Source: Acidobacteriota bacterium (GTDB taxonomy: Bacteria > Acidobacteriota > Thermoanaerobaculia > Multivoradales > J023). Taken from it: a stretch of 64,000 nucleotides of DNA. The stretch spans positions 1 through 64,000 of the forward strand of contig JAJCXO010000035.1 in assembly GCA_029263395.1 (NCBI GenBank), in the 5' to 3' direction. The translations under genes and the position numbers were made by a program. The notes under the pieces were generated by a model, which saw only the letters and a list, made by a program, of their open reading frames with translations, was not told where the DNA came from and made no database searches. Positions 54,443-61,944 of this stretch are shown here, piece after piece. Numbering within the stretch: position 1 is the stretch's first letter; each line of letters opens with the position of its first letter.

Positions 54443-54463
54443 CTATATCCAATCTATATCCAA
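54443..54463. promoter_or_regulatory. Two direct repeats CTATATCCAA upstream of the TonB receptor
   Basis: CTATATCCAA occurs at 54443-54452 and 54454-54463, an 11-base period equal to one DNA turn, 50-70 bases upstream of the receptor ATG. Such spacing suits a regulator dimer or two protomers on the same face. The minus strand also offers TATA-like -10 candidates here. Confidence 0.5.
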
Positions 54464-54628
54464 CCAAAGATCAGCCGACTGCGACGTTCACCGATGCGTC
54501 GACCGGCTCTACTAGTAAACGCGAGAACGACGCCCGAGAACGATCAGCTGCACCCTGGACCACACGCTGCCAGAACCGCCATAGACGTCTCTACCTTGCT
54601 TCACCGGCACTACTAGGCCGCAAAGCAA

Positions 54629-54653
54629 AAGGCGGACCCGACCGGCCCGCCTT
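54629..54653 (-). terminator. Rho-independent terminator of the 1496-residue secreted protein gene
   Basis: On the minus strand AAGGCGG pairs with CCGCCTT across an 11-base loop and is followed by a TTGCTTTG run, 26 bases after the stop codon at 54679. The rest of the gap 54393-54678 has nothing recognised apart from the direct repeats near the receptor gene. Confidence 0.75.
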
Positions 54654-54678
54654 GTTTCAGTGGTTATGATCGACGTGA

Positions 54679-57600
54679 CTACTGCAACTCGACCTCGATC
54701 ACGCCCATGGCATTGACCGTCGGCAGGCCAACCCACGACCACCACCGGCCGCTGTCGACAAAGTTCGGTGTCACTGGCACCAAGCCAAAGTCGACCGGCC
54801 CTCGCGCTGGTGAACAACCGTTGTTATCGATCGGATGACCGGGAGCCCAACTGACATAACTCGAAGCCCCGCCGACCCACTGCCATCCGCCGGCCGGCTC
54901 CACCGCGTTGACGGCGGGCTGGTGGTAACCGATCCACAACCCGTCGACTTGACCGGGCTCCTCGAAGTCACACATCGAGCACGCAACACCACCGCCGGAA
55001 CCACAGACGTTGATGCCATAACTACTGGTGTTGAAGTTGCCATAACCAGAGAAGTTGTAGACGAAGTTGCGTTCGCCCTGGTCGTTGATAGACACCAGGT
55101 AAGCGCTACGTCCCAGCTCCTGGCCGAGACTCTCGGCCACCGCTTGCGCGGCACTCCAAGAGCTCGGCTTGACCAAGTAGTAACTACGGGTGGGATCCGC
55201 GTTGCGTGGATCCGGGCCACTGGCCAGAGCGTCAGCCTCGATTTCGAACGAATCGAGCCGCTGGTCGTTGATGGCCATGCTGTTACCGAGAACCTGGAAG
55301 GCGGCATGTTTGATCTGTGGCCTGATCGGCACCATTACCGGGTCAATCACCCGGACACCGTCTAGCCACACTTCAGCAAACTGCGTGCTGACCCGATAAC
55401 GCAGCTCGAGGTCGTGCCCTACCGTCGGCACAAAGTTCGGCACCGTCACTACGCGCAGGCCGATCGTACCGTTGTAGAACAGATCCAACCGTCCCGACGA
55501 TCGCAAGATGGTCCACACCTGGCCCTTACCACCGGTCAGGGACACCGTGCCATTGGAGAACCCGATACCCATCCACTGCGCGCCGGGGCCGACAACCTCA
55601 GTGCGATCGATCCGTACCCGCGCCTTGATCCGCAGATCATCGAGCCCCGCCATATACACGTTGAGTGGATCTGACGCGGTTTCGAGATTGAACGGTATGC
55701 TGGCGCCAAAGTTGCCGGTGACCGACGAATTGGTCACCGCGTTGTTGGCGAGTCTGGTGCGTAGACTGACCCACTTCAATCGGTCGCCACCGATCTCGAC
55801 TTGCTGACCGGTCAATACACTGCCCGAAGGCCGCTGAGCATTGATGGTGAAACCGTCGAAAACCACCGGTACTACATTTGCGGGCGGCGGTGGAGCCGCT
55901 TCGGTGGTGAAGCGCCACACCGGACCGGTGGTCAGTCCGCCGGTATTCCTCTCGTCGATCCGCCAGTAGTACGTTGTACTGAAGGTCAAGGCACCGGGGT
56001 TGAAGGTTGTTCCGGCCTGGTTGCCAAGAAACTCCGTGCTGTCCGGCGTCGAGTCGGTGCCGAAGTAGACGTCGTGGCTGGTGGCTCCTGAGCCGGCATT
56101 CCAGCTCAACGTTGCACCGGTCGCGACACCGGTCGCTAAATGCGCTGGGTTCGGAGCACTAGCCTGACCCGGCGCACCAACCTGCGTCGTGAACCGCCAC
56201 ACCGGCCCCGTGGTTGTGTTGCTGGCATTCCTCTCATTGACCCGCCAGTAATAGGTCGTGCCGGCCAACAGAGTGCCGGGGTCAAAGGTTGTCGATGTCT
56301 GGTTGCTCTGGAACTCAGTTGAATCGGGCGTCGAATCGGTGCCGAAGTAGATATCGTGACTGGCGGCTCCCGAGCCGGTCGTCCAACTCAGGTTGGCGTT
56401 GAGACCCACGTTGGTAGCCAGGTGGGCCGGGCTCGGCTGGCTTGCCTGACCGAGCGCGGCGGGACCGTCACCATAGACAGCAAAGTCATCGAGTCGTGCG
56501 AAGCTGAGCTCGTTGTCCTTACGCTGGATCTGAAAACCAGCATAACGAATCACCCCAGGATAGTTGATGTCGGCCCAAGCCATCACCTCGGCGCCATCCA
56601 CCAAAACGCGCGCCTGAGTTTGGCCGTTTACACGGCGGTGCTGCAACTCGAGATCATGGTACGTTCCTGGAGCCAGACCAAGATCGAGGTTGAGCAACAC
56701 CCGACTGTTACCGTTCTCTTTGGCGATGATTCGACCGGTGCGATGAAGATACATCCAAAGCTCGGCATTGCCCATACCCGGATTGGGCAGCTCGGTGAAC
56801 GCTATAGCAGCCCATTTGCCAAAGCTCGGTACGCGGACCCGGGCCGAGACCGCAAGCGCTTCGTCACTGTCGGCCCGTATCGGATCGAGCGCCACGCTAC
56901 CACGGGCGCTGGTTCCGGTCGGCTCAATACCACCGGCTTGAATCACTGCTTGACCATTGGCGATCCAAGAACCGTTACCCACCGGCAGGAGGCGACCGTT
57001 GATGCCGCCGCTGCCGGGGGCAAGATCGTCCTCAGCCATCATCACCCTTAGCCGTGCACCGTGGGTGAACAAACTCTGGCCGTTGTCGGTGACCCGGCAC
57101 CGATACAGCCCCGCGTCGCGCCCCTCGGCGTTGTGGACCTCGAGCGTTGCTTGCTGGACACCAACCAAGTTCGGGTCGGTGGTCGGCAAGGCGCTCCAAG
57201 ACGCTCCGCCGTTGGTGCTGCGCTGCCAGCGATAGAGGTGTGAGCCGCTACCGCCCGCCGACTTGACAGTGAAGGTCGCCGTCTCACCTTCGCCGATCGT
57301 GCGGTGCCAAGGCACCTCGACGAGCATGAAAGCCGCATTGTTGCGATAGGTATTGATCCGGTTGAGGAACGTCGATCGCAGCAGACCACATTCAGGATCC
57401 TCTTGGATCCCGTCGTTGTCCTGGTCACAGTCGAACGGCCACCCCGGTACCTCGTCGTCGATGAAAACCTTGTCGCGAATGGTGAACAGAATCGCCGGCT
57501 CCAGCGGCACCATCACATGATCCCAGGCACGACCAAAATCCGCCGGTGTCATCACACCACCCCGGATGTACTCGGGTCGGAAAAAGGCACCAAAAACCTT

Positions 57601-59169
57601 TCCCTGCTCTTGAACCAGGCGGCGGGCGACCGTCCCTTGACCTATGTGAGGGTAGACGAACAGTGGATCTACGATGGCCTGTTGTTCGAGTTGGGCATCG
57701 GTCAAGTTGTTCCACGCGCTGTTGGGCGGCAGAGTGCCTGTAGCGGTTTCATGCACCAAGCCGGCGAGCCACGGGCTCTTCATCAGAGTAACCATGTCGA
57801 CCCCGCGTTGTGACGGATCGAGGATCACGTCAAAATGCTGCCAGGCTTTGAAGTCGATCGTCTCGTCTTGCAACGGGCCGTTGAGCGTCTTGCGATACTT
57901 GATGGTGACCGGTTGGTCGAAACGGCCAGGCATGCCGTACACACCCGGGAATTGAAAATAGACCGATCCCTTGAAGTCGGGATTGCCCAGTTGAGCTTTA
58001 CCAACCGTTTCAGCAATCTCCTTCGCAAACTCACTCCACGTCTGGTAACACCACTCACCCCACAGCCGCCAATAGTTGGCTACCGACGCGCCATAGAGGG
58101 TTCGTTGTTGTGCCACAGACGGCAGCCCTGGATCGGTAGGCAACGGCACAAGCTGCACGTGGCTCGCCAGCTGCAAGCAGTTATTGGTCCCACTGCAGTG
58201 ATTGAGCTCGCTGCGATCCACCGGCAGCTTCAGGATTTCGGTGAAACCCTGGGATCGAGTGTAGGCCACGAAACTATCTTTGGCGCTGACGGAGAATAGC
58301 GGTGTCATGCGCTTGGCCGGTTGCAGGCCGTGATAGGCAGGATCGTCATCGAGCAGCCTTTGAGCATGGGTTCGGCTGGAGCCGTTGGCGCGCCGGATTT
58401 GAACCTGCCGGCAGGGTCCAGGAATGACATTTGGATCACAGATCGTGCCGTTGTCCATCGCCACACCCCAGGCGTCAGCCTGGCCGCCACCACTGAGGGT
58501 GTCTTCGCCAAACATGAAGTAACCGCGCAGTGGGCCAACCGACTCGCTGAGTCCCCCATGATCGAAAGCCACCGACAGCTGGTCCAGCAGGTCTTCAACA
58601 GCCATGCGATTGGTAATGTCCAAATGTTCGCCGCTGAAACCGATGCGTGAGCCTTCAGTGCCCCGTAGATCCGGATTACGCTGCCAAAGACGACCGAGGG
58701 AATCGAGCGACTGGGCTCGATACCACCCTGGTTGTTGTGCCAGGTCACCCGGATCAAAGAATCCGGGAAAAGATGGGAAACTAAAAAAACCGAAGTAGTC
58801 CGTACCCGTCAGAGCCATCGCGGTTGACACATCGCGGACTTGCTGGCGGCCATTGGTGGCCTCTGGATCAGGGCCAGTGATGTAATAGTTGCCGATCTCG
58901 CTTGCGTCGAAACCGTTGTCATAAATTATTTGGGAAAGGTTTTGTTTCTTGTTGAGAGTGTTGTAAGAATTATTGGTCGAGTCACCGTCCGTATTGGTGA
59001 AGGAGCCTTGCATGGCAGTCACCTGGGCGAACACTGGCATCGAACAGACTAACAAGGACAAAACAAGAAACCGAAACAAGAACGTTTTGAGAACGTTAGG
59101 CGTCAAGACTGTGACGAAACCGTAGGGACTAAGTGCCCTGGATCTCTTCGCGGCAGCGAAAGCTTGCAT
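54679..59169 (-). CDS. Large secreted multidomain protein ending in a C-type lectin-like domain
   Basis: The 1496-residue protein has a signal peptide with a long basic leader (hydrophobic run LFRFLVLSLLVCSMPVFAQ). About 50-640 is an unrecognised domain with features of a secreted alpha/beta enzyme, perhaps a glycoside hydrolase (RLWGEWCYQTWSEFAKEIAE, CDQDNDGIQEDPEC). Then an Ig-like domain (about 640-740, ending GLYRCRVTDNG), a laminin-G-like region, two near-identical fibronectin-like repeats (SHDIYFGTDSTPDSTEF, TTYYWRVNERN), a second laminin-G-like region, and a C-type lectin-like domain (SYYLVKPSSWSAAQAVAES to the end). It is probably a surface carbohydrate-binding or degrading protein. 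A sigma-54 promoter precedes it. Confidence 0.85.
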   Translation of the reverse strand: MQAFAAAKRSRALSPYGFVTVLTPNVLKTFLFRFLVLSLLVCSMPVFAQVTAMQGSFTNTDGDSTNNSYNTLNKKQNLSQIIYDNGFDASEIGNYYITGPDPEATNGRQQVRDVSTAMALTGTDYFGFFSFPSFPGFFDPGDLAQQPGWYRAQSLDSLGRLWQRNPDLRGTEGSRIGFSGEHLDITNRMAVEDLLDQLSVAFDHGGLSESVGPLRGYFMFGEDTLSGGGQADAWGVAMDNGTICDPNVIPGPCRQVQIRRANGSSRTHAQRLLDDDPAYHGLQPAKRMTPLFSVSAKDSFVAYTRSQGFTEILKLPVDRSELNHCSGTNNCLQLASHVQLVPLPTDPGLPSVAQQRTLYGASVANYWRLWGEWCYQTWSEFAKEIAETVGKAQLGNPDFKGSVYFQFPGVYGMPGRFDQPVTIKYRKTLNGPLQDETIDFKAWQHFDVILDPSQRGVDMVTLMKSPWLAGLVHETATGTLPPNSAWNNLTDAQLEQQAIVDPLFVYPHIGQGTVARRLVQEQGKVFGAFFRPEYIRGGVMTPADFGRAWDHVMVPLEPAILFTIRDKVFIDDEVPGWPFDCDQDNDGIQEDPECGLLRSTFLNRINTYRNNAAFMLVEVPWHRTIGEGETATFTVKSAGGSGSHLYRWQRSTNGGASWSALPTTDPNLVGVQQATLEVHNAEGRDAGLYRCRVTDNGQSLFTHGARLRVMMAEDDLAPGSGGINGRLLPVGNGSWIANGQAVIQAGGIEPTGTSARGSVALDPIRADSDEALAVSARVRVPSFGKWAAIAFTELPNPGMGNAELWMYLHRTGRIIAKENGNSRVLLNLDLGLAPGTYHDLELQHRRVNGQTQARVLVDGAEVMAWADINYPGVIRYAGFQIQRKDNELSFARLDDFAVYGDGPAALGQASQPSPAHLATNVGLNANLSWTTGSGAASHDIYFGTDSTPDSTEFQSNQTSTTFDPGTLLAGTTYYWRVNERNASNTTTGPVWRFTTQVGAPGQASAPNPAHLATGVATGATLSWNAGSGATSHDVYFGTDSTPDSTEFLGNQAGTTFNPGALTFSTTYYWRIDERNTGGLTTGPVWRFTTEAAPPPPANVVPVVFDGFTINAQRPSGSVLTGQQVEIGGDRLKWVSLRTRLANNAVTNSSVTGNFGASIPFNLETASDPLNVYMAGLDDLRIKARVRIDRTEVVGPGAQWMGIGFSNGTVSLTGGKGQVWTILRSSGRLDLFYNGTIGLRVVTVPNFVPTVGHDLELRYRVSTQFAEVWLDGVRVIDPVMVPIRPQIKHAAFQVLGNSMAINDQRLDSFEIEADALASGPDPRNADPTRSYYLVKPSSWSAAQAVAESLGQELGRSAYLVSINDQGERNFVYNFSGYGNFNTSSYGINVCGSGGGVACSMCDFEEPGQVDGLWIGYHQPAVNAVEPAGGWQWVGGASSYVSWAPGHPIDNNGCSPARGPVDFGLVPVTPNFVDSGRWWSWVGLPTVNAMGVIEVELQ

Positions 59170-59234
59170 GTAGATATCTCCAAGAGTTGTTGCTTACGTT
59201 GATGAGAACCTCATCTAACATCACAACCCTAGAG

Positions 59235-59251
59235 AGCAAGGTAGGTGCCAA
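59235..59251 (-). promoter_or_regulatory. Sigma-54 promoter of the large secreted protein gene
   Basis: On the minus strand TTGGCACCTACCTTGCT differs from the sigma-54 consensus at one specified position. The GG and GC are exactly 10 bases apart. Transcription would begin near 59224, leaving a leader of about 55 bases before the ATG at 59169, which has GGAG upstream. The layout closely copies that of the 12472 gene. Confidence 0.75.
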
Positions 59252-59356
59252 ACGATCACAACCATGGATCGTACGGCACCTCGACACGCCGCCCCGCCGC
59301 AGGTCCCATTGGCGTCTCGAGGACAGCAATTGACCCCTGCTCCACAATACGCTGGC

Positions 59357-59395
59357 TGGCTCAGATTTGGAGCCAGTGGCTCAGGTTTGGAGCCT
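59357..59395. promoter_or_regulatory. Tandem palindromes, candidate enhancer sites
   Basis: TGGCTCAGATTTGGAGCCA and TGGCTCAGGTTTGGAGCC follow directly after each other with a 20-base period. Each is a palindrome with TGGCTC/GAGCCA-type arms. They lie about 130-170 bases upstream of the predicted sigma-54 start, where NtrC-type activators normally bind as paired dimers. The remaining gap 59170-59572 shows nothing else. Confidence 0.6.
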
Positions 59396-59572
59396 TAGGG
59401 AAGTCTCTCAGCATTGCTCTTCTCTACGAGTCAAAAAGCCGGCGCATTCGTCACGGCTGGTACGGTCCCCCATGCGGCAGCACAATCGTCATGCAATCCT
59501 AAGCGCCTTGTACACGCTTTCCGCCTTCGAGAGACTCTTGTTCCTGAAAAGAAGGAGCCGTGACCTTAACTC

Positions 59573-60910
59573 TCAACGTGGGGACCGAGCCCGCATCACA
59601 TCAGCGATGGCTCGAGCCACGAGCTTGTTGCCAACGGGCGTCAGATGGACAGGATCGGCCCAGGCGCTGTCGTCGACCGGATCGAGGACGCCGGTCAGCA
59701 GATGCAGATGTTCGAGGCGAGCAGCGTGGTGCTCAACCTCTTCATAAGCGGCAGCAAGCACACGGTCGAGATCAACCGCACGGGCGGAGCGAGGCGCCGC
59801 GGCTTCTCGATCGAGCGTCAAGGCCTGCACTGGCTGCCAGAAGCAATCGATCTCGAAACCGTATTCCTGGGACATCCCGTCCAGCAACCGGTAACTGCCG
59901 AGGTAGTTATCGACGATCGCCCGCGCTAGCTCGATCCGCTCGCCGTCACTCAGTGGCTCGACCTGTGGCGGCGCCGGCAGCAGCGAACGCAGCAACAACA
60001 GGGTCCGCAAGCTGGCCAGCCAGGTCATGAAGGGGCGCTCCAATCGGTTGGCGATGTGAGTCTCGGCATAATGCCCTCCAACCGCACCCGCCAGGGCGAC
60101 CGCAACGTCGTTGAAGCCATGGTAGAAGACCACTCGATCGGGCACCCGGTCGGCCTGCAGTTCGAGCATCAGACGAATCAGGCTCTGGGTCGCGACATGG
60201 CCGCGCTCACCCAAGTTCTCGACCCGCACCGGACGTTCGAGCCCTTGAGCCAGCTCAACTTGCAAAAACGCCGGAAGGGTCCCGTCGTCGGGAGCGCCAT
60301 GGCCCCACAGGGCTGAGCCACCAAAGGCGAAAACCGTCTCGAAATCCGCATCCGCACGGTCGCTGCCGGTAGCGTCGCCGTTCGATCCTGTCGGTGTCAA
60401 CGTCCGTCGCACTCCCCGGTCGTCGATACGTAGAGTTTCACCCTGGAACGGCCGCGTGTGCCACAGCGTGTAGGGGCTGTAATCGAGTTGCTTCTTGACC
60501 AGTTCGAACTCTTGCCAATGCTGCCGCGCCCAAGGTTGCGTCGCATAGTAGGCGCCACGGTCGCCGGGGCTCGGCAATGGGGCACGACGATCGATCAGCC
60601 ACCCGACAAGCTCGACGCCAGCGATGAGCAGGAACAGATTGAAGACCGCAAACGCCGCCAAGCGGTAGCCATCTGCCAGAACCCTCCACCCTGGCCGGAA
60701 CCAACGTCGGACGCGCGCCGTGCGCACCAGCAAGCCAGCCGCCATCAACACCAGACCGAGCCCGACCAACAACAGCTGCCCGGTTCCGAATCCACGACGG
60801 GTACCGGCACCGACCAAATCGAGCAATGGCGCCAAAACCACTAACGCCAGACCAACTACGATGGCCGCCGCGGCCACACCGTTTGTAGTGCTGGAATTTT
60901 CGTCTTGCAT
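59573..60910 (-). CDS. Membrane-anchored SGNH/GDSL-like hydrolase
   Basis: The 445-residue protein has three to four N-terminal membrane helices (VAAAAIVVGLALVVLAPLLD, LLLVGLGLVLMAAGLLV, LAAFAVFNLFLLIAGVELVG), then an SGNH domain. S199 in FAFGGSALWGHG, G and N in the YHGFNDVAVALAG block and DPVHLTPVGNKLVARAI (DxxH) fit the catalytic set. Such proteins deacylate or modify surface glycans or lipids. The ATG at 60910 is chosen because the longer GTG version would start inside a terminator-like hairpin. The ribosome site is weak. Confidence 0.85.
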   Translation of the reverse strand: MQDENSSTTNGVAAAAIVVGLALVVLAPLLDLVGAGTRRGFGTGQLLLVGLGLVLMAAGLLVRTARVRRWFRPGWRVLADGYRLAAFAVFNLFLLIAGVELVGWLIDRRAPLPSPGDRGAYYATQPWARQHWQEFELVKKQLDYSPYTLWHTRPFQGETLRIDDRGVRRTLTPTGSNGDATGSDRADADFETVFAFGGSALWGHGAPDDGTLPAFLQVELAQGLERPVRVENLGERGHVATQSLIRLMLELQADRVPDRVVFYHGFNDVAVALAGAVGGHYAETHIANRLERPFMTWLASLRTLLLLRSLLPAPPQVEPLSDGERIELARAIVDNYLGSYRLLDGMSQEYGFEIDCFWQPVQALTLDREAAAPRSARAVDLDRVLAAAYEEVEHHAARLEHLHLLTGVLDPVDDSAWADPVHLTPVGNKLVARAIADVMRARSPR

Positions 60911-60931
60911 GGTCACGGATTGATCGAGAAC

Positions 60932-60959
60932 GAGCCGACGGAGTATACGCCGTCGGCTC
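60932..60959 (-). terminator. Perfect 10-bp hairpin upstream of the SGNH gene
   Basis: GAGCCGACGG (60932-60941) and CCGTCGGCTC (60950-60959) are exact complements with an 8-base loop. On the minus strand no long U-run follows. It lies 20 bases before the SGNH start and about 130 bases after the IPTL-tailed gene, so it may end the upstream transcript or act as an attenuator. Confidence 0.6.
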
Positions 60960-61092
60960 ACATCGCGCTGTCAAACCGACCAGTCCATGACTGTCGTCCA
61001 GCAGCTGTCTCGACACCCGGGTAACGAATCTGAGTCAGTCCGATGTCAACGTCGGCCGAGATCATCCCGACCTATGCCGCACCGGCCGAGAA

Positions 61093-61944
61093 TCACTCAT
61101 CGCGATCCGTTGCGCGCCCCCGCCTTCGGACAAAAACCAACCCCGTCATCGCCAACAGGGCGGTCAAGACAACGAGACTCGTCCCACCCAGGGTGGGTAC
61201 TTCGATGACCGATCGCGGTGAGCCGAACGCCCGTATCATCCAATTGCCGGGGACAAAAACATCAACCTGGTCCAGGAACAGATCGGGCGGCAACTCAGGC
61301 TCTGGCGGCGGATCGCCGGTCCAGATCGCGAGCCAGGATTGCCCTGCAGAACTGTCGGTGTCCAGGGCGGCGGGCTCGGTGGGGCCCGTAACACCGCTCT
61401 CGACAAATCTGCTGACGACACCGACCAAAAAATCTCCGGGGCCTTGCACCGGCACCGGGGGGTCGAGGGAGTAGACCGAGAACGTTTTACCATCGAGCAC
61501 TTGAATCGTCTCGTCGATGGTCGCCAAGAGCTCGGCGCCGGTGGTGGGATCACCGTCTGGATCGCGATAGACGACCAATTGGATCGGTTCGCCGACCGCC
61601 ATATTCCCCCCTGGGGAAAACAGCACCCAGATCTCTTCGAGATCGTAGTTCCGAACGTTCGGACGAGCGAACCGATTGAACCATAGGAATTGCTGGGCGG
61701 TCGCGGCCCCGACGCCAAAGTCCCCCTCGGCCGAACCATCATCGATCACCAGCTGCAGAGGAAAGTCGGGCAGAAGAGGCGCCGGTGGACCCGCGGAAGG
61801 GCGATCTCCCCGGAAGCTCCAAGAGATCTCTTCTGGCAGAGCGTCAGCCAAGGCTCCAGCGGGTAGCAAGAGCAGTCCGACGACGCCGAGCACCCAACAG
61901 GTCCCTCGTCCACTCGCCATGAATCTCATCGGCATGAATCTCAT
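61093..61944 (-). CDS. Secreted protein with IPTL-like C-terminal sorting tail
   Basis: The start at 61944 is set by GAGAGGAG 7 bases upstream and by a 4-base overlap (ATGA) with the previous stop. The 283-residue protein has a signal peptide (about residues 1-34, LPAGALA), an all-beta exported body (LQLVIDDGSAEGDFGVG, IQLVVYRDPDGDPTTGAEL) and the tail VPTLGGTSLVVLTALLAMTG followed by LVFVRRR. This motif-helix-arginine arrangement is like IPTL-CTERM sorting signals; no sorting protease is in the window. The body resembles other exported Acidobacteriota proteins, function unknown. Confidence 0.8.
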   Translation of the reverse strand: MRFMPMRFMASGRGTCWVLGVVGLLLLPAGALADALPEEISWSFRGDRPSAGPPAPLLPDFPLQLVIDDGSAEGDFGVGAATAQQFLWFNRFARPNVRNYDLEEIWVLFSPGGNMAVGEPIQLVVYRDPDGDPTTGAELLATIDETIQVLDGKTFSVYSLDPPVPVQGPGDFLVGVVSRFVESGVTGPTEPAALDTDSSAGQSWLAIWTGDPPPEPELPPDLFLDQVDVFVPGNWMIRAFGSPRSVIEVPTLGGTSLVVLTALLAMTGLVFVRRRGRATDRDE

